Below, piece by piece: positions 24,771 through 33,361 of a stretch of DNA of 64,000 nt. The position numbers and the translations under genes are program-made. Below the pieces are notes generated by a model that worked only from the letters and a program-made list of their open reading frames with translations, ran no database searches and was not told the origin of the DNA. Origin of the DNA: DATBDN01 sp036269895 (lineage in GTDB: Bacteria > Actinomycetota > Thermoleophilia > Solirubrobacterales > Thermoleophilaceae). Positions within the stretch are counted from its first letter, which is position 1; each line of letters begins with the position of its first letter. Location of the stretch: the NCBI GenBank assembly GCA_036269895.1, contig DATBDN010000113.1, positions 19,367 through 83,366 on the forward strand, written 5' to 3'.

Positions 24771-26321
24771 ATGGGTCGCTACGAGGAGATCTGCGCAGAG
24801 CACGAGTGGCATGTGCCGGATCGCTACAACATCGCAGCAGACGTCTGCGACAAGCACCCGCGCGACAAGCCCTGCATGGTCCACGAGCGGTTCGACGGGC
24901 AGCGGCGCGAGGTCACGTGGGGAGAGCTGCAGGACCTGTCGAACCAGGCCGCCAACCTGCTCGCAGCGCAGGGGGTCCAGCCCGGGGACCGTGTGGCGGT
25001 CGTGCTGCCGCCCACGCCGGAGACGGCGGCGATCTTCTTCGGCACCTGGAAGCTGGGCGCGATCCTGCTGTCGATGTCGGTGCTCTACGGCGACGAGGGC
25101 ATCCGCCATCGCCTGAACGACTCACAGCCGCGCGTGCTCGTGACCGACCCCGCCAATGCCGGCCGCTTCGATGACCCGCTGGTGCTCGATGGATCGCTCT
25201 TGGCGGCGGAGTCGACCGACTTCGAAACGGCCGATACCGCGGCCGACGACCCCGCGCAGCTCTACTACACGTCGGGTACGACCGGACTTGCGAAGGGGAT
25301 CATCCACGCGCACCGATACCTGCTCGCGCACGAGGAATTCATCTACTGCCACGAGGTCGAGGACGGCGAGCGCTTCCACGGCATGGGCGAGTGGGCGTGG
25401 GCAGCCGGCATCGCGCCGCTGCTGGGTCCGTGGCGGTACGGCGCGCTGCAGTGCGTGTACCAGCGCGAGGGCGGTTTCGATCCCGGCAAGCAGCTCGACT
25501 TCCTGTCGCGCAACCACGTGACGAACGTGTTCACGACCCCAACCGCGATGCGCTCGATGATGTCGATACGCGACGCAGGCTCGCGCTATCCGTGCAAGTT
25601 CCGCCGCGTCTGCTCCGCAGGCGAGCCGCTGAACCCCGAGGCGATCCGCTGGTTCCGCGACCAGTACGGCGTGACAGTGCTCGATTACTACGGGCTGACC
25701 GAGTCCTATCCGCTCGTCGCGAACTATCCGTGGATGGATGTGCGCGAAGGGTCGATGGGACGCCCGATGCCCGGTTGGGACGTGCACATGCTTGACGAGG
25801 ACGAGAACGAGGTGGCGCGCGGAGAACGCGGCGAGATCTGCCTGCGGGCGCGCTCGAATCCGCACTACCCGCTCGGCTATTGGCACAACGAGGAGGCGGC
25901 GCGCGAGACCTTCGGCGGCGACTGGTTCCACACCAAGGACGCCGCCGTGATGGATGAGGATGGGTACGTCTGGTACGCCGGCCGCGCCGACGACGTGATC
26001 ATCTCGGCGGGGTACCGGATCGGCCCGTTCGAGGTCGAGTCCGCATGTATCGAGCACCCGGCCGTGCAGGAGGCGGCGGCGGTCGCGTCCCCGGACGAGC
26101 GGCGCGGGAACGTGGTGAAGGCGTTCATCGTGCTCGCCGCCGGGCAGGAGCCGAGCGACGAGCTGGCCGGCGAGATCAGCGGTTTCGTGCGCGACCGGCT
26201 CTCGCAGTACGCCTATCCGCGAAGGATCGAGTTCGTGACCGATCTGCCGAAGACCCTGACGGGAAAGATCCGGCGGATCGAGTTGCGGGAGCAGGAACGC
26301 GAGGCGCAGCCTGCGTCTTAG
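24771..26321 (+). CDS. AMP-dependent acyl-CoA synthetase
   Basis: ANL-superfamily ligase of 516 aa making acyl-CoA from a carboxylic acid, ATP and CoA. Core motifs: YYTSGTTGLAKG (about 164-175), VLDYYGLTES (about 302-311), YAGRADDVIISAGYRIGPFEVES (hinge) and PKTLTGKIRR with the adenylation lysine near the C-terminus. It resembles medium-chain acyl- or benzoate-type ligases more than fatty-acid FadD. A GGAGGAGAGG ribosome site precedes the ATG. Followed by a lipoprotein esterase that probably starts inside its last codons. Confidence 0.93.
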   Translation: MGRYEEICAEHEWHVPDRYNIAADVCDKHPRDKPCMVHERFDGQRREVTWGELQDLSNQAANLLAAQGVQPGDRVAVVLPPTPETAAIFFGTWKLGAILLSMSVLYGDEGIRHRLNDSQPRVLVTDPANAGRFDDPLVLDGSLLAAESTDFETADTAADDPAQLYYTSGTTGLAKGIIHAHRYLLAHEEFIYCHEVEDGERFHGMGEWAWAAGIAPLLGPWRYGALQCVYQREGGFDPGKQLDFLSRNHVTNVFTTPTAMRSMMSIRDAGSRYPCKFRRVCSAGEPLNPEAIRWFRDQYGVTVLDYYGLTESYPLVANYPWMDVREGSMGRPMPGWDVHMLDEDENEVARGERGEICLRARSNPHYPLGYWHNEEAARETFGGDWFHTKDAAVMDEDGYVWYAGRADDVIISAGYRIGPFEVESACIEHPAVQEAAAVASPDERRGNVVKAFIVLAAGQEPSDELAGEISGFVRDRLSQYAYPRRIEFVTDLPKTLTGKIRRIELREQEREAQPAS

Positions 26322-27096
26322 ACTGCTTGCTCTCCTCATGCTCGCTGGGTGTGGCGGGGCCGCCGCCAGCTCCGAGGCGCCGCACGCGCAACCCACCTGC
26401 TTGCGGGCATCCGGCCACCAGGAGGTTGCCGGCGAGTTGGTCGACATCCCGGCCCACCTCCCGAAGCGCCCGCCGCTGCTCGTGGCCTTCCACGGCCTCC
26501 GCGAAGCCGCGACTTGGCTTTCCGGTGAGACCGGCTTCGATGATCTCGCCGCACGCTACGGCTTCGTCGTGGCGTATCCGAATGCTGTTCGCGCGCAGCG
26601 CTGGCAGCTGAACCATCGCGACGGCGACCAGGACGTCGACCACATCCGCTCGTTCGTCGACCAGGTCGTCACGCGCGTCTGCGCCGACCGTTCGCGCGTC
26701 TACCTGACGGGCTTCTCCAACGGCGCCGGCTTCGCCTATCGCGCCGGCTGCGAGCTCCGCGATCAAGTCGCCGCAATCGCGCCGGTATCGGGGAGCTACC
26801 GCACGCACGACCCATGCTCCGCCGGCTCGATGCCCACGCTCGAGATCCACGGTCGCGATCCCTGGACCGAGACGGTGCCGCGCCTGATCGCCGACACGAA
26901 GCGTCGCAACGGCTGCCGGGAGCAACCGTTGACCACCCGCATAGCGCCCGGCATCACCCGCACCCGCTGGCCCGGCTGCGACCTCGAGCGGCTCTACAAC
27001 CGGACCATCGGCCACGAATGGCCGCGCCTCGGCCCCTACAACACCTCGCTCGAGGTCTGGCGCTTCGTCAGCCGCTTCGGCAGAAGCCGTTCTTAG
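26311..27096 (+). CDS. Lipoprotein esterase, PHB-depolymerase/LpqC-like
   Basis: Alpha/beta-hydrolase of the feruloyl esterase/polyhydroxybutyrate depolymerase group. VAFHGLREAATWLS is the oxyanion region and LTGFSNGAGFAYR holds the nucleophile serine. The only ATG (26338) leaves just four residues before a lipobox LAGC, too short for export. Reading upstream in frame gives LRLRLLALLMLAGC, a proper lipoprotein signal, with a CTG at 26311 and an AGG 6 nt before it; no ATG, GTG or TTG is available there. I therefore place the start at CTG 26311, overlapping the ligase gene by 11 bp. The 3' end overlaps the convergent beta-helix gene by 29 bp. Confidence 0.75.
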   Translation: MRLRLLALLMLAGCGGAAASSEAPHAQPTCLRASGHQEVAGELVDIPAHLPKRPPLLVAFHGLREAATWLSGETGFDDLAARYGFVVAYPNAVRAQRWQLNHRDGDQDVDHIRSFVDQVVTRVCADRSRVYLTGFSNGAGFAYRAGCELRDQVAAIAPVSGSYRTHDPCSAGSMPTLEIHGRDPWTETVPRLIADTKRRNGCREQPLTTRIAPGITRTRWPGCDLERLYNRTIGHEWPRLGPYNTSLEVWRFVSRFGRSRS

Positions 27097-28510
27097 GCAC
27101 GCCCGCGCACGGCTTCTTCATGCCGCGCAGCTTCGGCAGCTTGTGCACCTTCACCTTCGTCGTCCGCGGGTAGCGGTGCGTCGCGTCCGCCTTGCACGGG
27201 CCGACGAGCTCGCTGTCACATAGCGCCTGCGCCGCCAGCTCGCTGCCCACGTCGTCGCCGTGCCCCGCGGCGTTGCAGTCGGTGTGCGCGGTCTGGAGGT
27301 CGGTCGGCTCTGCGCTCGGCGTGCTGCCATCGGTGCGGACGTTGTCATGCCAGCAGTTGCCGGGCGTGTTCTCGCCGGAGATGTCGCCGAAGTCGCCGTT
27401 CGTCGGGTTGCCGAGGAACCCGTTGTGCTTCAGCTTGTTGCCGAAGACCTGGTTCGCCCAGTCGTCGAAGAAGCACGTGGTCGTGCCGTCGGAGTTCTTG
27501 CTCGCGACACCGCCCTGGCAATGCGCGACCTTCGGCGGCTTGCGCGTGTCCGGGAACGGCGCCAGCAGGACGCCCCAGGCGCCGTTGTTCTCGATCCGGT
27601 TCCCGCTGATCACGTTGTGGCGGCCACCGGTCACGATGACGCCGACGCCCGCGATCCGCAGCCCCTCGGGGTTGCTAGGGACGTTCACGTTGTTGTTGTC
27701 GTGCACGAAGTTGTTCTTGAACGTCGACCCGAGCTGCGGGCTCGGAGCATCGTCGTTGTTCTCGCTGTCCGTCGAGATGCCCGCGAAGTTCTGCCTGAAC
27801 TCGGAGTTCTGGATCGTCACCCCGGACGAGTTCGTCCCCGAGTAGCCGAGCCTGTTGAACTCGCCCTTCACGTGAGCGAGCGTCGCGTTGCACGGATGGC
27901 ACGCGCCGACGTAGAACGCAGCGTCGTTCATGTTCGATGCGTATGAGTTCGTCAGGCGTCCGGGCCCCTTCGCGTTCGAAGCGAAGATCCCATACGTCCC
28001 CTGTGGCTTCTTCGAGTTGAAGTAGGTCGAGGTTGCCGTCAGGTACGAGCCGTACCAGCTCGACATGCCGATCTTGCCGCTGCCGTCGCCACCATTCCAC
28101 CAGATCTGATTGCCCTCGCCGAGGAAGTTGCAGACCGTGAGGTTCTCGATCCAGACGTTGTTGGCCTTGAAGACCTCGATGCCGTTGCCGTGGTCGCGGC
28201 GGTTGAAGACTTGGTCCTTCGCCTTCGAGCTGCAGGCCCGCCCGGATTTCGTGCCGTCGACGATCACGCCGCTGCGCGACATCCCGCGCAGGTGCAGCCC
28301 GCTCTTGCGGATCTCGACGCGCTCCTTGTAGTCGCCCCGGGCAATAAGGATCCAGTCGCCTCTGTGGGCGGCGTTCACCGCGGACTGGATCGTCTTGTAG
28401 GTCGCGTGCTTCCCGACCAGCAGCACGTGCGGGCTCTTCGCGGGGGCGGCGGCGGCGACCAGCAGGCCGAGAGCGACAATGGCGGCGAGGACCGCGATGG
28501 GGTAACGCAT
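27068..28510 (-). CDS. Secreted right-handed beta-helix repeat protein
   Basis: Exported 480-aa protein with a signal peptide (about residues 1-24). Repeats rich in N-x-hydrophobic-x-N, such as GNGIEVFKANNVWIENLTV, SGVTIQNSEFRQNFAGI and NVISGNRIENNGAWGVLL, form a parallel beta-helix (pectate-lyase-like, NosD/DUF1565 type). YKTIQSAVNAAHRGDWILIARGDYKERVEI is the usual opening of such helices. Ten or more cysteines are scattered through the fold. No lyase catalytic residues can be assigned; surface or carbohydrate binding is a reasonable guess. Confidence 0.82.
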   Translation of the reverse strand: MRYPIAVLAAIVALGLLVAAAAPAKSPHVLLVGKHATYKTIQSAVNAAHRGDWILIARGDYKERVEIRKSGLHLRGMSRSGVIVDGTKSGRACSSKAKDQVFNRRDHGNGIEVFKANNVWIENLTVCNFLGEGNQIWWNGGDGSGKIGMSSWYGSYLTATSTYFNSKKPQGTYGIFASNAKGPGRLTNSYASNMNDAAFYVGACHPCNATLAHVKGEFNRLGYSGTNSSGVTIQNSEFRQNFAGISTDSENNDDAPSPQLGSTFKNNFVHDNNNVNVPSNPEGLRIAGVGVIVTGGRHNVISGNRIENNGAWGVLLAPFPDTRKPPKVAHCQGGVASKNSDGTTTCFFDDWANQVFGNKLKHNGFLGNPTNGDFGDISGENTPGNCWHDNVRTDGSTPSAEPTDLQTAHTDCNAAGHGDDVGSELAAQALCDSELVGPCKADATHRYPRTTKVKVHKLPKLRGMKKPCAGVPKNGFCRSG

Positions 28511-28520
28511 CCGCGGGACC

Positions 28521-29540
28521 CTAACGTCTGCGGGCGGACGGCTCGAGCGCCGGGTTCTGGAAGCCCATGTCAGCCGGGTTGACGACCGTGCCCGGCGGCA
28601 CGATCTCGTCGACCCGATCGAGCAGGTCGTCTGACAGCTCCACCTCGGCCGCTCCGATCTGCGACTCGAGCTGCTCCATCGTGCGCGGGCCGATGATCGC
28701 CGCGGTCACAGCCGGGTGGCGCACGACGAACGCGATCGCCATGTGGATCAGCGACATCCCGGCTTGCTCGGCCAGCCGTGCCAGCTGCTCGACCGCGTCG
28801 AGCTTGCGCTGGTTCGCCGGCAGCGACAGGTCGAAGCGGTTCGGCAGGCGCTCAGCCCGCGACGAGCCCGGGGAGTCCTGACCTTTGCGCCACTTGCCTG
28901 ACAACCAGCCGCCGGCGAGCGGGCTCCATGGAATGACGCCCATCCCGTAGCGCTTGCACGTGGGCAGCACGTCGGCTTCGACTGCTCGCACCAGCATCGA
29001 GTACGGCGGCTGCTCGCAGACGAAGCGCTCACGTCCGCGCTTCTCGGCGGCCCACTGGGCCTCGACGATCTGTGATGACGGAAAGGTCGACGATCCGATG
29101 TAGCGCACCTTGCCCTGGTGCACCAGGTCGCTCAGCGCGCCGAGCGTTTCGTCGATGTAGGTGTCCTCCTCGGGGCGGTGAATCTGGTACAGGTCGATCC
29201 AGTCGGTCTGGAGCCGGCGCAGGCTGTTCTCGACCTCTTTGATGATCCAGCGCCGCGAGTTGCCGAACTCGTTCGGATCGTCGCCCATCGGGCCGTGCAC
29301 CTTCGTCGCCAGCACCACGTGGTCGCGGCGGCCCTTCAGCGCCTTGCCGACGATCTGCTCCGACTCGCCGCGGGAGTAGACGTCCGCGGTGTCAACGAAA
29401 TTGATACCCGCGTCGAGCGCCGCGTGGATGATGCGCATCGACTCGTCGTGGTCCGGATTGCCCCACTCGCCGAACATCATCGCGCCGAGGCAGAGCGGGC
29501 TGACCTTGACTCCGGTGCTGCCGAGGTTACGAAGCTGCAT
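28521..29540 (-). CDS. Aldo/keto reductase (YajO/Tas-like)
   Basis: NADPH-dependent TIM-barrel reductase of 339 aa. The catalytic tetrad is visible: Asp50 and Tyr55 in FVDTADVYS, Lys near 79 in LATKVHG, and His near 125 in YQIHRPE. IIGPRTMEQLE near the C-terminus binds the cofactor phosphate. Its start codon lies within the 3' end of the cyclopropane synthase gene (14-bp overlap), so it follows that gene in an operon. Substrate unknown. Confidence 0.92.
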   Translation of the reverse strand: MQLRNLGSTGVKVSPLCLGAMMFGEWGNPDHDESMRIIHAALDAGINFVDTADVYSRGESEQIVGKALKGRRDHVVLATKVHGPMGDDPNEFGNSRRWIIKEVENSLRRLQTDWIDLYQIHRPEEDTYIDETLGALSDLVHQGKVRYIGSSTFPSSQIVEAQWAAEKRGRERFVCEQPPYSMLVRAVEADVLPTCKRYGMGVIPWSPLAGGWLSGKWRKGQDSPGSSRAERLPNRFDLSLPANQRKLDAVEQLARLAEQAGMSLIHMAIAFVVRHPAVTAAIIGPRTMEQLESQIGAAEVELSDDLLDRVDEIVPPGTVVNPADMGFQNPALEPSARRR

Positions 29541-30729
29541 GGCACCTCACTTGGTAGATCGACGTGAAGCCGGTCTCGAATCCGTTGCGGGCGGCGCGCA
29601 GGTAGAGGCGCCATACGCGCGTGCGCTCAGGCCCAGCCAGGCGCGTGGCCTCGTCGAGGTTCTCGTCGAGCCGACGTGCCCAGTGGCGCAGCGTCTCGGC
29701 GTAGTCCTCGCAGAAGCCTTCGACATGCTCGGTCTCGAAGCCGGCGCGCTCGAGCGCGAGCTCGATGCGCGACAGCGGCAGCGGGTCGCCGTCGGGGAAG
29801 ACGTAGCGTTCCGAGAACGGCCCGGGCTCCGGTGCCTTCGGGCTCAGTCGCGCGATGCCGTGGTTCAGCAACCGGCCGCCCGGCTGCAGCAGGTCGTGCA
29901 GCTGTTGCGCATAGACGTCGATCTGGGCCTCGCCGACGTGCTCGACCATGCCGATGCTCGCGATCGCGTCGAAGCGCTCACCGCGCAGCTCGCGGTAGTC
30001 CTGGACGCGGATGTCCACCTTGTCGGCCAGACCCTCGTCCGCGGCGCGCTGGCGGGCGATGCGAGCCTGCGGCTCCGACAGGGTGATGCCGGTGACGTGC
30101 ACGCCGTACTCGCGCGCGGCGTGCAGCACCCAGCTGCCCCAGCCGCAGCCGACGTCCAGCACGCGCTCGCCGGGCTGAAGCTTGAGCTTGGTGCAGACCA
30201 GGTCGAGCTTCGTGCGCTGCGCCTCCTCGAGCGTGGCCGCACCGCGCGAGAAGATCGCGCAGCTGTAAGTCATCGACCCGTCTAGGAAGAGCCCGTAGAA
30301 CTCGGGGGGTAGGTCGTAGTGGTGGCGCACCGAGCGCGCGTCGCGCGTGATCGAGTGCAGGCGGCCCTTCGGTCGCAGCTCAGCTGACGGCGGCGACGGC
30401 GGCAGCAGTGGGCCCGCAGCGCGCAGCGCGGCGAGGGCGAGTTTCGCCTGGTCCTTCCGGTCCACCGGGCTCGGCTGCCAGTTGAGGACCACGCGCATCG
30501 CGGCGTCCAGGTCGTCCACTGCGATGTCGCCGGTCACATAGGCGCGGCCGATCCCGAGCTGGCCGGGGGCGCGCAGCGCATGCGCGACCGCTTTGCGCGA
30601 TTGGAGCCGGAACGTGGGGCCGCCGCCGTTGGTCGGCGGCAGCTGCGAGCCGTCCCAGAACTCGATTGCAAACGGTCGCTCAGGGAAGATGCGCGAGATC
30701 TCATCGCGCAAAGGAGCGGCAGAGGGCAT
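29527..30729 (-). CDS. cfa: Cyclopropane-fatty-acyl-phospholipid synthase
   Basis: SAM-dependent methyltransferase of 400 aa that adds a methylene bridge to unsaturated acyl chains of membrane phospholipids. RVLDVGCGWGSWVLHAA is the SAM loop; HYDLPPEFYGLFLDGSMTYSCAIF and ASIGMVEHVGEAQ are CFA synthase signatures. An N-terminal ~100-residue region precedes the methyltransferase domain as in other actinobacterial forms. I chose ATG 30729 over the further upstream start because the ROK gene begins 37 bp away on the other strand. Overlaps the aldo/keto reductase start. Confidence 0.92.
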   Translation of the reverse strand: MPSAAPLRDEISRIFPERPFAIEFWDGSQLPPTNGGGPTFRLQSRKAVAHALRAPGQLGIGRAYVTGDIAVDDLDAAMRVVLNWQPSPVDRKDQAKLALAALRAAGPLLPPSPPSAELRPKGRLHSITRDARSVRHHYDLPPEFYGLFLDGSMTYSCAIFSRGAATLEEAQRTKLDLVCTKLKLQPGERVLDVGCGWGSWVLHAAREYGVHVTGITLSEPQARIARQRAADEGLADKVDIRVQDYRELRGERFDAIASIGMVEHVGEAQIDVYAQQLHDLLQPGGRLLNHGIARLSPKAPEPGPFSERYVFPDGDPLPLSRIELALERAGFETEHVEGFCEDYAETLRHWARRLDENLDEATRLAGPERTRVWRLYLRAARNGFETGFTSIYQVRCHAAS

Positions 30730-30765
30730 GGCGCCGACAGTATCGAGGCGCAATACTCGGGGCCG

Positions 30766-31725
30766 ATGCCTCCGCGCGCGGGAGTCGATCTGGGTGGGAC
30801 GAAGATCCAGACCGTCGTCATGGACGGCCGGGGAAAGGTGCTGGGCCAGTCACGCGTGCCCACGCCTGGCGAGGGCCCGGACTCGATCGTCATCGCCATC
30901 ACGCAGGCTCTCGGGGCGGCGGCCGACGAGGCCAACCTGGCGACCGACTCCCTGATCGGCGTCGGCGTCGGTGCGCCCGGCGGCATCGACCCCGAGAAGG
31001 GGATGCTGATCAACCCGCCGAACCTTCCTGGCTTCAACGGCGAGTTCCCGCTCGGCCCTGAGCTCGAGCAGCGCCTGGGCACGCGGGTGGAGCTCGGCAA
31101 CGACGTATCGGTCGCCACGGAAGCCGAGTTCCGGCTCGGCGCCGGCAAGTCGTACGACTCGATCCTTGGCGTTTTCTGGGGCACCGGCGTCGGTGGCGGC
31201 TTGATCCTGAACGGCAGCCAATGGGTCGGTCGCGGCTCGGCCGGCGAGATCGGCCACGTGGTCGTCAAGCAGGGCGGTGACAGGTGCCCCTGCGGGCGAC
31301 GTGGCTGCATGGAGGCCTACGCCGGTCGCGGCGCCATGGAGGCGAAGGCGCGCCATCGTCAGAAGAAGGGCGAGAAGACGCGGCTCTTCGAGATCATGGA
31401 GAAGAAGGGCCGCACGCGGCTGACCTCGGGCATCTGGGCGCGAGCGCTGGCGCATGAGGACAAGATGGCGCTCGAACTGATCGACCAGGCGATCGAGGCG
31501 CTGGGCGCCGGCGTCGCCTCCTGCGTCAACGTGCTTGACCCCGAGGCGGTGATCATCGGCGGCGGACTGGGCATCCGGCTCGGAGAGCCGTACGCCGAGC
31601 GGATTGCGAAGGCCATGCAGCCGCACCTGTTCGTGGACGACCATCCACCCGAAATCAAGGTCGCCACGCTCGGCGATCTGGGCGGCGCAATGGGCGCCGC
31701 GCTGCTGATCAACCCGAACGCTTAG
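30766..31725 (+). CDS. ROK-family glucokinase
   Basis: Sugar kinase of 319 aa, ATP-dependent hexose phosphorylation. GVDLGGTKIQTVV is the phosphate-1 loop, ELGNDVSVATEAE holds the catalytic Asp, GTGVGGGLILNG the sugar-binding segment, and CPCGRRGCMEAYA the ROK zinc motif. The start is ATG 30766, placing the phosphate loop at the N-terminus as expected; the upstream frame is antisense to cfa. Its TAG overlaps the TAA of the convergent amine oxidase by two bases. Confidence 0.92.
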   Translation: MPPRAGVDLGGTKIQTVVMDGRGKVLGQSRVPTPGEGPDSIVIAITQALGAAADEANLATDSLIGVGVGAPGGIDPEKGMLINPPNLPGFNGEFPLGPELEQRLGTRVELGNDVSVATEAEFRLGAGKSYDSILGVFWGTGVGGGLILNGSQWVGRGSAGEIGHVVVKQGGDRCPCGRRGCMEAYAGRGAMEAKARHRQKKGEKTRLFEIMEKKGRTRLTSGIWARALAHEDKMALELIDQAIEALGAGVASCVNVLDPEAVIIGGGLGIRLGEPYAERIAKAMQPHLFVDDHPPEIKVATLGDLGGAMGAALLINPNA

Positions 31726-33242
31726 TGCTTGTACGCCGCGATGATCTCGGCGGCCGCGCGCTCGCCGGTCTCGACGCCGCCCTGCAGGTAACCCTGGAAG
31801 TCGATCGAGGTGTGCTCGCCGGCGAAGTGGCAGCCGTTCTGCTCGGTGCGCTCGATGCCCGCGAACGACGTGTACTGACCCACCTTCCAGTACGAGTAGG
31901 ACCCCTTCGTCCACTGGTAACCGGACCAGAAGTCGAGCGTCGCGTTTCCGTTCCAGTTAGCCGTCGCGCCGGGAAGCAGCGGCTCGATCTGCGCTAGGAA
32001 CTGCTGCGCGCGTGACGTCGGCGTGCCGGATCCGAAGCTCGCGCCGATGTTGCCGCCGGTGTAGTCGACCAGCAGCCCCGTTGCGCCGCTCTGGCCACGC
32101 GAGACCTCCCAGGTGTTCTGGTAGCCCGTGTCGGAGTAGGTCTCGCCAGTGCAGCCGAGGTCACGCCAGAAGCGTTTCTTGAAGCCGACGTGCATCTTCG
32201 CGTTCGTGCCCATGCCGAGCTCGTTGATTGCCTGCAGCTTGCGCGGCTCGAACTGCGCTTTCTTCAGGTTGACGCTGCGCAGGATCGAGAACGGGATCGC
32301 GATGACGACGCGGTCGGCCTTGACGGTGCGCCCGTTGTTGAACGAGAGCGTCCAGGTGCCGTCGCTGTTGCGTGCCACGCCGGTCAGCTCGTAGCCCACG
32401 TTGATCTGGCCGGAGAGATTCGCGGCGAGCCGCTCGGGGATTTGGTCGTTGCCGCCGACCACGTGGTACTTCTCGTCGGACTTGCCGAAGATGCGCATCT
32501 GCCCGGGCCCGGCATAGCCCAGCAGGTAGAGCATGTTCAGCGAGCTTTGCTGCGTGCACTCGGCGCCGTACTCGATGTTGTAGGCCACATCGAGCAGCTG
32601 GCCGAGCTTCGAGCCCATGCCACCGGGCACGTAGGCGTTGATCCAGTCGGTGATCGACATCGCGTCGAGCTCACGGCCACGCCGGGTGTTCGAGTCCCAG
32701 AGGGTCGGATAGCTCGCGGCGGAGATGTCGTTGTGGATCTGCTGCCAGATCTGCTTGAGGTCGTTGGTCGCGTCCGTGAACGAGTAGAACTGGCCGTCGA
32801 AGAGGTGGAACGTCTCGGTGCCATTCGTCTCCGACGCAACCAGGTTGACAAGGTTCAGGCCGAGCTCCTGGACGAGCTGGCGTATGTCGACGTGGCCCTG
32901 GTCGATCAGCTCGCCACCGTGCTCGTAGATCAGGTTCGAGCCCGGGAACGTGTCGCTCCAGCAGCGGCCACCCAGGCGGTCGGTCCGCGCCTCGTAGAGC
33001 TGCGCGACATAGCCGGCCTGCTTCAGCCGGTAGGTGGCCGTCAGTCCGGCAAGCCCGCCGCCGACGACTGCGATTCGCGGGGCCGGTGCCGCGTTCGCGA
33101 GCGGCGCCCAGCGCGTGGCGCTGGCGGCGACCATCCCTCCTGCGGCGAACCCGGCGCGCTTGAGCGCATCGCGCCGGGTGTAGCCGGCGCGTACGTCTGA
33201 GGCGAGCTCCTCGATTCTACCTGCAAGCGGTGTGCGAGCCAC
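31722..33242 (-). CDS. Tat-exported flavin amine oxidase
   Basis: FAD-dependent monoamine oxidase-like protein of 506 aa. The N-terminus has a twin-arginine signal (TRRDALKRAGFAAGGMVAAS, residues 22-41), so it is likely folded with FAD before export. IAVVGGGLAGLTATYRL and YEARTDRLGGRCW form the FAD-binding part, and CHFAGEHTSIDFQGYLQGGVETGERAAAEI closes it. An AGGAGGA ribosome site precedes GTG 33242 by 10 nt. Oxidises amines or amino acids outside the membrane; substrate unknown. Confidence 0.9.
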   Translation of the reverse strand: MARTPLAGRIEELASDVRAGYTRRDALKRAGFAAGGMVAASATRWAPLANAAPAPRIAVVGGGLAGLTATYRLKQAGYVAQLYEARTDRLGGRCWSDTFPGSNLIYEHGGELIDQGHVDIRQLVQELGLNLVNLVASETNGTETFHLFDGQFYSFTDATNDLKQIWQQIHNDISAASYPTLWDSNTRRGRELDAMSITDWINAYVPGGMGSKLGQLLDVAYNIEYGAECTQQSSLNMLYLLGYAGPGQMRIFGKSDEKYHVVGGNDQIPERLAANLSGQINVGYELTGVARNSDGTWTLSFNNGRTVKADRVVIAIPFSILRSVNLKKAQFEPRKLQAINELGMGTNAKMHVGFKKRFWRDLGCTGETYSDTGYQNTWEVSRGQSGATGLLVDYTGGNIGASFGSGTPTSRAQQFLAQIEPLLPGATANWNGNATLDFWSGYQWTKGSYSYWKVGQYTSFAGIERTEQNGCHFAGEHTSIDFQGYLQGGVETGERAAAEIIAAYKH

Positions 33243-33361
33243 GGTGCAGCGTCCTCCTCAGATGGGGCAAGGTGCGACCCAAACGTATGGCATCTGGACC
33301 GGCATATGGGGGATTTGTGTTGTGTCTCAAGGCCGCGGCGATTCCGGCCGATACGCCGTTC

